From Sphingobacterium sp. UBA4616 (GTDB lineage: Bacteria; Bacteroidota; Bacteroidia; Sphingobacteriales; Sphingobacteriaceae): a stretch of 64,000 nt of DNA. Under the pieces are notes generated by a model. The model was given only the letters and a program-made list of their open reading frames with translations. It searched no databases and was not told the origin of the DNA. Below, in pieces: positions 34,266 through 44,262 of the stretch. The stretch covers positions 186,001-250,000 of the forward strand of contig DGIS01000022.1 in assembly GCA_002386525.1 (NCBI GenBank), in the 5' to 3' direction. Numbering within the stretch: the first letter of the stretch is position 1; each line of letters starts with the position of its first letter. The position numbers were made by a program, and so were the translations under genes.

Positions 34266-35723
34266 ATGAAAGCAACAATCTTATGGAGTTTAATTGCTGC
34301 AGGTAGCATTTTACTCAATTCTTGTAATAAATGGCTGGATTTACAGCCGCAGGATGGAATCACCAGGGCAGAATTTTGGAAAACAAAGGAAGATGTCCAT
34401 GCCGCCTTAATTGGGATTTATTCTTCCCTTAATTCGGGTGCTGTGGAACAGCAGTTGTTTACTTGGGGCGAACTGCGTGCCGATCTGGTAGCCTTGACGA
34501 CTTATGCAAGCGATGACAACCGTTTAGTAAAAAATTATAATATTTTAAGCACCAATGTGATTGCAGATTGGAGTGCTGTCTATACGGCGATAAACAATTG
34601 TAATCTTTTGATCGATTACGCAGGTCAGGCAAAACAGGCAGATCCTACTTTTTCAGATGCCGAATACAATACCGACTTGGGAGAAGCATTGGCTGTTCGC
34701 AGTTTTTTGTATTTCTATTTAGTACGTACTTTCCGGGATATCCCATTAAAACTAAAAGGCACGGCAAAAGATACAGATGTTGTTTCTGTAGGACAATCCA
34801 GTGCAGATGAGGTACTCAAACAAATCGAGAAAGATCTCTTGCAGGCATTAGACTGGGTCCCCGAATACCATGTAAGCAGTACCGTTTATAATGCAACAAA
34901 TGCGGGCCGGGTGACCAGGCCGGCTGTACGGGCAATGTTGGCTGATCTCTATCTATGGATGGAGAAATACGATAAAGTTGAAGAACAAACGTCAAAAATT
35001 TTGGAAACCGGTCGATACAATTTAATTGGAGCTGCTCTTCCCGAGCTCTTTGATGGAGGTACGATGGAAACCATCTTGGAGCTGAGTCATAAAAACTCGA
35101 AAGAAAATCTTCTGTATAATCTTGGTGCGATTGCGCGCCGCCCCTATACCGCCAATGTCGATATCCTGAATAACGAAATTTTTCCGGCAAATGAGACCGT
35201 TGATATCGATTTGTCTGACAGCCGTGGTGAAGGGATTCTATATGGAGTATCAGGAGATATGCGAAAATACGGTACAGAATCACCTAGTTACTATAATTTT
35301 CAACTCTATCGGATATCCGATGTCATGTTGATGCGCGCTGAAGCATTGGCTGAATTGGGTCGCGGTGTAGAAGCATTGACACTTATTGAGGATTTGCGAA
35401 CTAAACGTAAAGCCCTACAAGCTACGAATCCGAATATCGAAGCGACCGATTTGGACGGAATTATTTTGTTTGTCTTTGCTGAACGTGCTCGGGAACTGAC
35501 ATTCGAAGGTAAACGTTGGTTTGACCTTTTACGCCTGGCCAAAAAGGATAATTACGCCAATATCAATGTGCTCGTGGATCTGGTGACTAAAGTTGTTGAT
35601 GCTAACGTTCGTCAATCTGCTATTAATAAAGTACGCGATGTAGATAGCCATTATCTTCCCATCCTAGAGACCGAACTCTTCAAAGATCCACGGTTGAAGC
35701 AAAACCCATTTTACCTAAAATAG
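34266..35723 (+). CDS. SusD/RagB outer-membrane lipoprotein (first pair)
   Basis: This 485-residue lipoprotein (lipobox 'LLNSC') has SusD features: N-terminal 'KWLDLQPQDGITRAEFWKT', tetratricopeptide-like helices, 'GEALAVRSFLYFYLVRTFRDIPL', and the C-terminal 'FEGKRWFDLLRLAKKDNY'. It forms the lid over the SusC barrel and binds glycan at the cell surface. It is paired with the receptor immediately upstream. Confidence 0.94.
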   Translation: MKATILWSLIAAGSILLNSCNKWLDLQPQDGITRAEFWKTKEDVHAALIGIYSSLNSGAVEQQLFTWGELRADLVALTTYASDDNRLVKNYNILSTNVIADWSAVYTAINNCNLLIDYAGQAKQADPTFSDAEYNTDLGEALAVRSFLYFYLVRTFRDIPLKLKGTAKDTDVVSVGQSSADEVLKQIEKDLLQALDWVPEYHVSSTVYNATNAGRVTRPAVRAMLADLYLWMEKYDKVEEQTSKILETGRYNLIGAALPELFDGGTMETILELSHKNSKENLLYNLGAIARRPYTANVDILNNEIFPANETVDIDLSDSRGEGILYGVSGDMRKYGTESPSYYNFQLYRISDVMLMRAEALAELGRGVEALTLIEDLRTKRKALQATNPNIEATDLDGIILFVFAERARELTFEGKRWFDLLRLAKKDNYANINVLVDLVTKVVDANVRQSAINKVRDVDSHYLPILETELFKDPRLKQNPFYLK

Positions 35724-35726
35724 ATC

Positions 35727-37535
35727 ATGATGAAAAGAAATTTTAGAAAACAGTATTGGCTGATCGGGACATGGTTTGTCTTGGTTATAGCGGTTACATT
35801 TGCCTGTCAAAAAGAAAAATATCGAATTTCTACCTCAGATGAAGTTAATATTACGGGCTATTTGGAGGCAAATGAAACTGATTTTTCCTTATTGACCGAA
35901 ATATTATACCGTTCGAAAACAGCTGGTTATCTTGGCGCCTACGGTACTTACACACTTTTTGCGCCCAATAATGAAAGTATCAACACTTGGATCAAGGCGA
36001 ATGGAAAAGCAGCATTGAGTGATTTTACCGATGAGCAGCTATTGGATTTTGTCAAATACCATGTGGTTCGAGATACGGTAGGCAGTACGCGGTTTACCGA
36101 TGGTAAAATAAAAACAGCAAGTTTACTGGGTGAATTTTTATACACAGATGTGCAAAATGGAGTCTATCGAATTAATAAATCGGCCAGAATTATCAGATCC
36201 AATATTAGCTGTGGTAACGGTATCATCCACTCCATTGATAAGGTATTAGTTCCACCAGCACAGAGCCTTGCTGAATTGATAGGAACAAATCCCCGTTATT
36301 CCATTTTCGCCGAGGCTTTAAAAGAGACGGGTTTTTATGATACGTTATCTTATCAACGAGGAGAATCTGTGGCGGATGGAAAGCGTTTTCAGACCGCAAT
36401 TGTGGAGTCGGACTCTGTTCTGCGGTTACAAGGGATCACAAGCTATGCGGAAATGAAATCGGCTTATTCGCAAACTGGTGATGTGAAAAACCATAAAGAT
36501 AGTTTGTGGCTATATGTAGCCTATCATTTAAGCAACGACATCAAGTTTTTGGAAGATATCGTTGCTGCAAATACAATTTATACTTTGGCTCCAAAAGAAA
36601 TTATCTCGACAAAATTAGTAGGTGCGCAAATTTTATTGAATGACGATGTATTTAATGGCGTTCATGAAGCCGGCGCCGAAATCAACAGGGTACAGAGTGA
36701 TGTGCTGGCGTCCAATGGCGTCCTGCATGAAGCAAAACAAACCTTTAAGATCAAAGTTCGTCAACAGGTGCCTGTTTATTTTGATATTGCCACTTCTCCA
36801 GAGTTAACAAATGCATTGGGAAGTACCTATTTGAATAGCAATAAGGCATTGGTAGCCAATGGTGCAACGATAGCCAATTCTTTTGCCTTTAATAGTTTAA
36901 CGGTTTCAACCATTGGTACGAACGGATATTACTATTACAAAGCTTTAGAAACGAAGCGTCCCTATGCAAATGGTGACCTTTTGAGTCTTTCGCTATGTGC
37001 AAACAATAGTGCGCGGGCAAAATGGATAGAATTTAAGACGCCATATCTCGTAAAAGGCCGCTATAAAGTGTGGATTTGTTATGCCCAGCATGGGGATGCA
37101 CCTGAGATTCAGGCGACATTCAATCCTGGAAAGGGGGATGAACAGATCCTTCCCAATACGATCATATTGAATCAAAGTCTCACCGCATCAGGTGTAAGCG
37201 ACCTCGCGAATGCAAACGCGGATAATCTGATGCTGGCACAAGGGTATAAGCGTTACATGGCAACTGTAGGCGATTTTAATCCAAATAATATTACCGGCGG
37301 ACTCAAAGCAAAATCTGGCGGCGAAGCTCCTTTGAACGTGGGGCGTTTGGCTGGTATTATCAATGTGGAGACTACTGATCGACATATCATCCGTTTTGAA
37401 GCGATCAAAGATAAAAAATGTGCTAATAATACGGTCTATCTGGACATGATCCAATTTATCCCTGCTGATGATCTCGAGCAAAATTATCCGAGATTCCATC
37501 AGCTTACAGGCGAGCTTTTTTATAGACCAAAATAA
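35727..37535 (+). CDS. FAS1-domain lipoprotein with C-terminal beta domain
   Basis: The 602-residue lipoprotein (lipobox 'TFAC') has a first FAS1 module at ~38-175 ('GTYTLFAPNNESINTWIK', 'GNGIIHSIDKVLVPP'), a second at ~178-340 ('SNGVLHEAKQTFKI'), then a beta-rich domain from ~350 to the end with 'VKGRYKVWICYAQHG' and 'NTVYLDMIQFIP'. The last part resembles a carbohydrate-binding-type sandwich, by appearance only. It follows the SusD stop by 3 bases and is likely displayed on the cell surface as an extra glycan-binding protein. Confidence 0.83.
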   Translation: MMKRNFRKQYWLIGTWFVLVIAVTFACQKEKYRISTSDEVNITGYLEANETDFSLLTEILYRSKTAGYLGAYGTYTLFAPNNESINTWIKANGKAALSDFTDEQLLDFVKYHVVRDTVGSTRFTDGKIKTASLLGEFLYTDVQNGVYRINKSARIIRSNISCGNGIIHSIDKVLVPPAQSLAELIGTNPRYSIFAEALKETGFYDTLSYQRGESVADGKRFQTAIVESDSVLRLQGITSYAEMKSAYSQTGDVKNHKDSLWLYVAYHLSNDIKFLEDIVAANTIYTLAPKEIISTKLVGAQILLNDDVFNGVHEAGAEINRVQSDVLASNGVLHEAKQTFKIKVRQQVPVYFDIATSPELTNALGSTYLNSNKALVANGATIANSFAFNSLTVSTIGTNGYYYYKALETKRPYANGDLLSLSLCANNSARAKWIEFKTPYLVKGRYKVWICYAQHGDAPEIQATFNPGKGDEQILPNTIILNQSLTASGVSDLANANADNLMLAQGYKRYMATVGDFNPNNITGGLKAKSGGEAPLNVGRLAGIINVETTDRHIIRFEAIKDKKCANNTVYLDMIQFIPADDLEQNYPRFHQLTGELFYRPK

Positions 37536-37546
37536 TAAGATACACC

Positions 37547-39016
37547 ATGATTAAAGCTATAATTTACAAAATTTATCTAGCCTTATTGGCTTTATTTTTA
37601 CTGACTTCTTGTTCCAAAAATTGGGAGAATCATTTTGGTGGAAAAGATGCCGATGCGCAAAGAAACTTGTATGAAATTGTTGCACACCATCCTGAGTTTT
37701 CAACTTTTATGAACCTACTCAACAAATCAGGTTACGGTGAATCGTTGAAAGCATCGAAAAATTACACCTTGATTGTGCCGACGAATGAAGCAATTGCAGC
37801 AATACAGGATCAATACAATTTTTCTGATACAGCGGTGATCAAGAGTTTTGTTGGCTACCATATTATCAATTCGGTTTATAATGTGCATTCAGGAGCCGAT
37901 ACTGTAAAGGCATTAAACTTCCGAAATAAATATGTGGAGTTTACACATGGTACATTTGACGGTGTCGAACCGCTCCAGAGCAATCTAGTGGCGAGCAATG
38001 GACTATACCATGTGGTAGGTCGTCCCTTAAAACCTCTTCAGAATATTTTTAATCTTGTACACACTTTTTTTGCAGACACCAAACAAATTGAGGCCTTGAA
38101 TTCCTTTGATACAGTGTCTACCGAAGGTGATATCCTATATTATAGGTACAGTCCGGTCTGGTACACGGAGGTACGTCGCAATATGACGACTGAAAATAGA
38201 AAACATACCTATTTCGTAGTGGACGATGAAAATTTTGAGACCGAGTATGCCAAGCTAAGACCATTCTATGCGACAGCTTATGAGGAGGGGAATACACACC
38301 GCCCCGACAGTACCACGGCTTTCTTTGCCAAAAAGGCACTATTACGCGATTTTATTGTAGAGGGAGAGTTGGGGATGGATCAATTGACAAATAATCTTAT
38401 TTCGATAGCTGGAACAAAATTTAGCCTTGATCCTGCCCATATCATCTCGAGTACAAAGGCCAGTAATGGGGTCGTTTATCGTGTGAAGCGACTCGAGTTT
38501 GCACTAGCGGATCAGATCAAAGAGATCAAAGTATTGGGGACTAGGCCGATCGGTTACAAGCAAGCTGATAAGCGCTCAAATACATTTTTCAGGGACAAAC
38601 GTGATAATGAGGGAAACCTTTACAATGATATTGAGGTGTATGATCATAAAGTAACTTCCTTTTATGTAAAGTATCGCGCTACAGGTATGAATGTAGCTAA
38701 ATATAAAGTATACGGACGAGCAATTATGGGATTGGCTGGTGATCCGCAAACAGCAGCGTTTATCCAATATGTCTACTTTTTTGATCCAAAACTTATCTCG
38801 GTTAATGAGGCCGATGTATACAAACGCTCAGTCGTCAATAACTTGGGAGCAAACGATACGCGAATGACATTTGATGTACAGCCGCTTAATCACGGAGAAG
38901 TTTATTTAGGTGTGGTGACGCAAGACCAATATGGGAATCTGCCTTTGCTTGTGATGAGCAATGGTACTGGCCCTATTATTTTAGAATATCTCCGATTCGT
39001 CCCGATTATTCAATAA
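37547..39016 (+). CDS. FAS1-domain lipoprotein with C-terminal beta domain
   Basis: The 489-residue lipoprotein (lipobox 'LTSC') has FAS1 modules at ~36-165 ('KNYTLIVPTNEAIAAI', 'SNGLYHVVGRPLKPL') and ~170-320 ('SNGVVYRVKRLEFAL'), followed by a beta-rich C-terminal domain ending 'ILEYLRFVP', which parallels the end of the preceding FAS1 protein ('DMIQFIP'). It sits between the two SusCD pairs, 11 bases after its neighbour and 14 before the second SusC. A surface-binding role is inferred from position. Confidence 0.83.
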   Translation: MIKAIIYKIYLALLALFLLTSCSKNWENHFGGKDADAQRNLYEIVAHHPEFSTFMNLLNKSGYGESLKASKNYTLIVPTNEAIAAIQDQYNFSDTAVIKSFVGYHIINSVYNVHSGADTVKALNFRNKYVEFTHGTFDGVEPLQSNLVASNGLYHVVGRPLKPLQNIFNLVHTFFADTKQIEALNSFDTVSTEGDILYYRYSPVWYTEVRRNMTTENRKHTYFVVDDENFETEYAKLRPFYATAYEEGNTHRPDSTTAFFAKKALLRDFIVEGELGMDQLTNNLISIAGTKFSLDPAHIISSTKASNGVVYRVKRLEFALADQIKEIKVLGTRPIGYKQADKRSNTFFRDKRDNEGNLYNDIEVYDHKVTSFYVKYRATGMNVAKYKVYGRAIMGLAGDPQTAAFIQYVYFFDPKLISVNEADVYKRSVVNNLGANDTRMTFDVQPLNHGEVYLGVVTQDQYGNLPLLVMSNGTGPIILEYLRFVPIIQ

Positions 39017-39030
39017 CAAAGCAAAACGAA

Positions 39031-42000
39031 ATGAGTTCGATCAAAATATATTATAAATTGGGTATTATCTTGTTTATTTCCACGTTGGGAGCGCACAGCA
39101 CTTGGGCGCAACAAGATACTGCCGCCCGCAATATACAACCACAAGGTCAGGGTACCGCTGCTTATTCTGTTAAAGGTACGGTTTATGACAGCCAAACCAA
39201 TAAACCTATTGCAGGTGCCCGTATCACTTATGGTATTAGCGTAGCGAAATTGACAGATAGTAAAGGGAATTTCCGTTTGGAACTACCGGTTTCCAATGCA
39301 ATCGTTGAAGTCTCGTTGGATGGATATATCGCCAAACAGGTACCAGTGCTGCTAGATGGAACCATGAAGGTGGTATTATACCCTGAGGGGTACCGTTCTT
39401 TCTATAAAAAAACAGAGACAGTATTTGGTGATAATGGAGTTTTAAACAATACTGGCGCAGTCGATAAATTAGAATTTAATGCCTGGGAACAGAATTCTGA
39501 GACGGTCAATAGCTACCTGCAGGGTAAGCTGGCCGGAGTGCAAGTAACGCGACATTCAGGAACACCATCAATTGGTGGAAATCTCCATATTAGAGGGCTG
39601 CAATCATTATATTCCAATAATCAGCCCTTGTATATTGTTGATGGTATTGTATATCATGCGGAACATTTGAGTCCTTCTATAACCACAGGACATCTCAATA
39701 ATGCCTTGCAGCATATTGACGTGCGTGATATTCAAGATGTCACGGTGTTGAAGGACGCAGTCTCCGCTAATATTTATGGCGCCAGATCCTCCAATGGAGT
39801 CGTGGTCATTAACACCAACCATTCAAAAGAGTTGGCCACACAGATTGATTTGCAGGCAACAACAAGCTATAATTTCCGTCCGAAAACTATTCCTGTCATG
39901 AAATCTTATGCCTATCGAAGTTATTTGAATGACTTGTTGGCAACGAGTACGTACAGTGGTGAGGAAATTGCCAATATGCCTTTCAATAATGATAACCCAA
40001 AATTCGATGAATATGCAAAGTATCATAACGAAACGGATTGGCAAAAAGAAGTGCTTAATAATACGGTCGACCAAAATTATTTTCTTCGCGTGACAGGCGG
40101 AGATAACATTGCACGCTATGCCTTGTCAGTAGGTTACAATAATGAACAAGGTGTTTTAGACAATACAAAGCAAAGTCGCTACACGGCACGTTTTAATGGC
40201 GACATGAACTTGACCAGGAAATTTACTGCTCAGACGAATATCTCCATAGGTTATGGGCAGCAAAACTTGAAGGATCAGGGGTTATCACCGAAGACCAACC
40301 CGCTGTTTCTTTCATTGATTAAGTCTCCATTTCTAAATAAGCATGATATTGCTCCAGATGGTAGCATCTCACCGAATTATGCCGAAGCTGATTATTTCGG
40401 CTATTCTAATCCGATGCAACTTACACAAAATGGGATTAACAATAAAAAGGCATATCGATTTTTGGGCTCTTTGGTGTTCAACTATGCGTTCAATTCAAAT
40501 TTTAAGTTAAGTAATTTGTCTACTGTAACCTATGACAAAGCGCAAGAGGATTTCTTTATTCCTAAAAAAGGAGTCGCGAAGGATACGATAAATAATATGG
40601 AAGTTTACAGTCGCCTGGGCGCGCAGGTGGCTCGTTACTATTCAATTTCAAATGATTTGCGTCTACAATACAATCAGGATTGGGGAACTCAAGGCCGTTT
40701 GGAAGCTAGTGGTGGATTCCGGTACCATAAGCATGATTCGGAACAAGATTATGCATTAGGCTATAATTCGGCCACCGATCAGCTGGTCAGTATTGGTAAT
40801 TCGACACCGGCATCCCGGGTCTATGGCGGACATATTGGTAAATGGGCAAATATGACGGCCTATGCTTTAGGTAATTTTAGCTGGAAAAATACCTATATCT
40901 TAAATGCATCCATATCAATGGATGGATCTTCCCGCTTTGGAGATAAAGCAAAAGGAGGCTTGAAGCTTGCAGATAAGGTGTATGCAGTGTTTCCGGCCGT
41001 TGGAGCTGCCTGGTTATTGTCCAATGAGGATTTTTTGAAAGAAAATAGTACGGTGTCATTATGGAAACTTCGGGCGAGTTATGGAATTACAGGCAACGAT
41101 GATATTGGCAATTATGACGCGCGGCAGAATTACATTTCCCAGAACTTCTTAGGTGTCCAGGGGCTTGTGCGCGATGGTGTAGCCAATCCTTATCTAAAAT
41201 GGGAGAAAGTTGAAAAAATAAATGTTGGGACAGATCTTTCGTTGTTGAATGAACGCATCAATTTAGGCGTAGATATCTACCAAAACAAGACAAGTGATAT
41301 GCTAGCCTATAATTCGGGGAATACTGTGTCTGGAATTAGTTACTACCTCTATAATAATGGCGCAATGCGTACACGCGGTATTGATTTTACGTTATTTGGA
41401 CGTATGCTGACGGGTCCGGTCAAATGGGATGCATCATTGACACTAAGTCACTATAAAAGCACGATCACAGATCTTCCCGAAACATCTTATACACAATATG
41501 CCGGTGGAACTTTTGTGAGCGAGAAAGGCGGCGCACCAAATGCCTTTTATGGGTACCAGTTCAACGGTGTTTACCGTACCAGTGCTGAAGCTGCCGCTTC
41601 CGGACTGGCGATTTTAGATGCAACAGGCAATAAAATACCTTTCCAGGCAGGAGATGCTCGATTTACCGACCGTAACGGTGATAAGATCATTGATGATCGT
41701 GATAGAATGATCTTAGGTGATCCTAATCCAGATCTGGTGGGCGGATTGAATAACAGCCTGACCTATAAAAACTGGAAATTCGGTGCATTGGTGACGTTCA
41801 GCTTAGGCAATGATATTTATAACTATACACGGGCGCAACTAGAGTCGGGAAGTACATTTTACAATCAGACAGAACTATTACAAAATAGATGGCGGGCGGA
41901 GGGCCAGGAAACCGATGTACCTCGCGTTGCGCTCAACGATCCAATGGGAAATAGTCGATTTTCAAACCGATGGATAGAAGACGGCTCATATGTTCGGCTT

Positions 42001-42216
42001 CGTCAGCTTTCCGGTGAGTACGGTATTCCAGTCAATAAACGTATCATCAAATACGTCCGTCTATATGGTACTGCCAATAACTTGTTGACTTTAAGTAAAT
42101 ATTTGGGTTATGATCCTGAATTCGCGCAGTCTGCTGATGTTTTTCATCAAGGGGTTGATGTGACGCTGGAACCCATCGTTCGCTCTGTGCAGCTGGGATT
42201 GCGGATCGGTCTATAA
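39031..42216 (+). CDS. SusC/RagA TonB-dependent receptor (second pair)
   Basis: The 1061-residue outer-membrane protein has a signal peptide ending at 'STWAQ', a regulatory-like domain ('KGTVYDSQTNKPIAGARITYG'), a plug with 'NSYLQGKLAGVQVTRHSGTPS' and 'IYGARSSNGVVVI', and a barrel ending 'VQLGLRIGL'. It is clearly divergent from the first SusC, so the two pairs probably take up different fragments. SusD follows 14 bases later. Confidence 0.95.
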   Translation: MSSIKIYYKLGIILFISTLGAHSTWAQQDTAARNIQPQGQGTAAYSVKGTVYDSQTNKPIAGARITYGISVAKLTDSKGNFRLELPVSNAIVEVSLDGYIAKQVPVLLDGTMKVVLYPEGYRSFYKKTETVFGDNGVLNNTGAVDKLEFNAWEQNSETVNSYLQGKLAGVQVTRHSGTPSIGGNLHIRGLQSLYSNNQPLYIVDGIVYHAEHLSPSITTGHLNNALQHIDVRDIQDVTVLKDAVSANIYGARSSNGVVVINTNHSKELATQIDLQATTSYNFRPKTIPVMKSYAYRSYLNDLLATSTYSGEEIANMPFNNDNPKFDEYAKYHNETDWQKEVLNNTVDQNYFLRVTGGDNIARYALSVGYNNEQGVLDNTKQSRYTARFNGDMNLTRKFTAQTNISIGYGQQNLKDQGLSPKTNPLFLSLIKSPFLNKHDIAPDGSISPNYAEADYFGYSNPMQLTQNGINNKKAYRFLGSLVFNYAFNSNFKLSNLSTVTYDKAQEDFFIPKKGVAKDTINNMEVYSRLGAQVARYYSISNDLRLQYNQDWGTQGRLEASGGFRYHKHDSEQDYALGYNSATDQLVSIGNSTPASRVYGGHIGKWANMTAYALGNFSWKNTYILNASISMDGSSRFGDKAKGGLKLADKVYAVFPAVGAAWLLSNEDFLKENSTVSLWKLRASYGITGNDDIGNYDARQNYISQNFLGVQGLVRDGVANPYLKWEKVEKINVGTDLSLLNERINLGVDIYQNKTSDMLAYNSGNTVSGISYYLYNNGAMRTRGIDFTLFGRMLTGPVKWDASLTLSHYKSTITDLPETSYTQYAGGTFVSEKGGAPNAFYGYQFNGVYRTSAEAAASGLAILDATGNKIPFQAGDARFTDRNGDKIIDDRDRMILGDPNPDLVGGLNNSLTYKNWKFGALVTFSLGNDIYNYTRAQLESGSTFYNQTELLQNRWRAEGQETDVPRVALNDPMGNSRFSNRWIEDGSYVRLRQLSGEYGIPVNKRIIKYVRLYGTANNLLTLSKYLGYDPEFAQSADVFHQGVDVTLEPIVRSVQLGLRIGL

Positions 42217-42230
42217 AAATTTAATATACT

Positions 42231-44066
42231 ATGTTTATCACATACAGAAAATATTCGAAATATTCGCTTTGGGCCATATTGGCCTGTAGCCTTTCTTTTA
42301 CATCTTGTAAGAAAGCATTGGATTTCTCTCCCGAAGATAAATTGGACAGTTCAAAAATGTACAATACGCTTGCCGATGCTGATGCGGTGGTGCTCGGGAT
42401 TTATGGACAAGTAGCTGGGCTAGGTGAACGTTATATTGTCCTGAACGAATTAAGGGCCGATCTCATAGATGTAACACAAAATGCAAATCCCTATTTGCAG
42501 CAAGTTTCCAATCATGAAGTAGCGGAAGATAATCCTTATGCCGATCCATCTGCTTTTTATAAAATTATCTTCAATTGCAATGATGCCTTGAAGAACTTCA
42601 AGGTGATGGAGCGGCAGGGTAAGCTGAGCAATACCGAATTTAATCAGCGTTATTCTGACCTCGCGATGCTGCGTGCATGGTTGTATTTACAATTAGGGAT
42701 CCACTTTGGAGATGTTCCCTATATCAAAAATACAATAGAAAGTGTTGACGAGATTAAAAGTTTGGAGAACTATCCGAAAACAACTTTTGATCATTTGGTC
42801 GATTCTCTGATCAATGATACAAAAGATTTGCCATATCAAGACCCTTATGCCTATCCGACAGGCAGCACATTGGTTTTTACGACAGATGGCGCGAGCACAC
42901 AGAAGGTGTTCATCAGTAAGGCTCATGTCCTCGGCGAACTCTATCTTTGGAAAGGAAACTATTATGAAGCCGCAAGGAGTTACAAGAGATTACTCTCTGC
43001 TGAAGACAATAACAGCAATATTGATTACCTATTCAACTTCAACCGTATTGGCTGGAGCTACTTTAATGTGAGTTTTGCAAGAGCCCAGGAGGGTTCATCT
43101 TTGGTCAATTCCCTAACAGCCGGGTGGCGAAGTATGTTTGCGCTATCGAACACGGTACGGGAATGGAATTCCGAATGGAACTGGTCTATTCCATACCATA
43201 ACTCTTTTGCTCCTGGAAATCCTTTTATAGAGCTATTTGCTAAGTCAGGAAAATATGCGCTTAAGCCCTCCCAAAAGGTGATTGATTTATGGAATTCACA
43301 GACCAATAATGCGGGTATTCCCTGGGATCCCCGGAGTAAGCTATCTTATGAAGTTGCTGCAAATGGTGATCCTGTGATTACAAAATTTACGGACAATTCA
43401 GGAGATGTATTGGGCTTGCTGAATAAGGGCGGTCGTTGGAATATCAATCGAGCCGCAGGGGCGCATCTTCGCTTTGCAGAAGCTGCTAATCGTGATGGTC
43501 AGGGCCGTTTGGCCTATGCATTGGCAAACTGGGGGCTAATCAGTACCTTCTATTATGGCGCTTTTACGAAAGACGGTTTTATTATACCTGGCAATTTTTT
43601 TGAATTGGAGTCGGAGATAACCCATGAAGGATTTGGGACGAATAGGACCACTTTTGCCGAATCCTCGCCCTATTATTTTGATGCACGCGACAATGCGAGT
43701 ATCGTACGTGGGGTGTGGTATCGGAATTCGGGAATCCGTGGACGGGCTACCATGCCGCGTTGGCAATTCGCAGGCATTGAATATGGGCCAGGTACAGTAA
43801 GTGGTTACGGAAGCGTGATGACCGCTTTTAATGTGCCGCAAGCTGATCTGGAAGATAAGATTATCGAAGAATCTGCTCTTGAGTTAGCCTTCGAAGGCGA
43901 ACGTTGGTCCGATCTGATGCGTATAGCAAAACGCCGTCATGATCCAGCTTTCCTAGCCGATAAAGTCTATGAGAAATTGCTGAAAGCAAATAACCCGAAA
44001 GCTGGAGCAGTACGCAGCAAGCTGATGGATATGAACAATTGGTATTTGCCATTTAAATTGCGGTAA
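42231..44066 (+). CDS. SusD/RagB outer-membrane lipoprotein (second pair)
   Basis: This 611-residue lipoprotein (lipobox 'FTSC') is longer than the first SusD. It has 'ALDFSPEDKLDSSKMYNTLADADAVVLGIYG', 'AMLRAWLYLQLGIHFGDVPYIK' and the terminal 'LAFEGERWSDLMRIAKRRHDP'. The extra length lies in the central region (residues ~270-490), which is often where ligand-specific loops differ. It is last in the uptake block, with a terminator about 35 bases later. Confidence 0.93.
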   Translation: MFITYRKYSKYSLWAILACSLSFTSCKKALDFSPEDKLDSSKMYNTLADADAVVLGIYGQVAGLGERYIVLNELRADLIDVTQNANPYLQQVSNHEVAEDNPYADPSAFYKIIFNCNDALKNFKVMERQGKLSNTEFNQRYSDLAMLRAWLYLQLGIHFGDVPYIKNTIESVDEIKSLENYPKTTFDHLVDSLINDTKDLPYQDPYAYPTGSTLVFTTDGASTQKVFISKAHVLGELYLWKGNYYEAARSYKRLLSAEDNNSNIDYLFNFNRIGWSYFNVSFARAQEGSSLVNSLTAGWRSMFALSNTVREWNSEWNWSIPYHNSFAPGNPFIELFAKSGKYALKPSQKVIDLWNSQTNNAGIPWDPRSKLSYEVAANGDPVITKFTDNSGDVLGLLNKGGRWNINRAAGAHLRFAEAANRDGQGRLAYALANWGLISTFYYGAFTKDGFIIPGNFFELESEITHEGFGTNRTTFAESSPYYFDARDNASIVRGVWYRNSGIRGRATMPRWQFAGIEYGPGTVSGYGSVMTAFNVPQADLEDKIIEESALELAFEGERWSDLMRIAKRRHDPAFLADKVYEKLLKANNPKAGAVRSKLMDMNNWYLPFKLR

Positions 44067-44101
44067 GGCCGGCATAGATTTGGATTATTGATTTAAACGT
44101 T

Positions 44102-44134
44102 AAGGGTCTGCTTTGTGCAGGCCTTTTTCTTTAT
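44102..44134 (+). terminator. Terminator after the FAS1/SusCD block
   Basis: A 9-bp stem with one bulged G and one G-T pair (44102-44111 with 44117-44125) is followed by TTTTTCTTTATTTTTT. Confidence 0.7.
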
Positions 44135-44213
44135 TTTTTGCGGATTGCGAGAAGCCGATATCATCGTAACATGTCAATGACAGATCGATCATTTGACCAT
44201 TCGATTTGTGTTT

Positions 44214-44238
44214 TATAAATGTAATATTTACATTTATA
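44214..44238. promoter_or_regulatory. Perfect 11-bp palindrome upstream of the GH51 gene
   Basis: TATAAATGTAA-TAT-TTACATTTATA is a perfect inverted repeat with a 3-base spacer, centred 37 bases before the start codon. The TGTAA/TTACA halves look like a dimeric repressor operator, but the region is AT-rich and no cognate regulator is present, so the function is inferred. Confidence 0.4.
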
Positions 44239-44262
44239 ATTATTTCTGATTAATTATAACCA

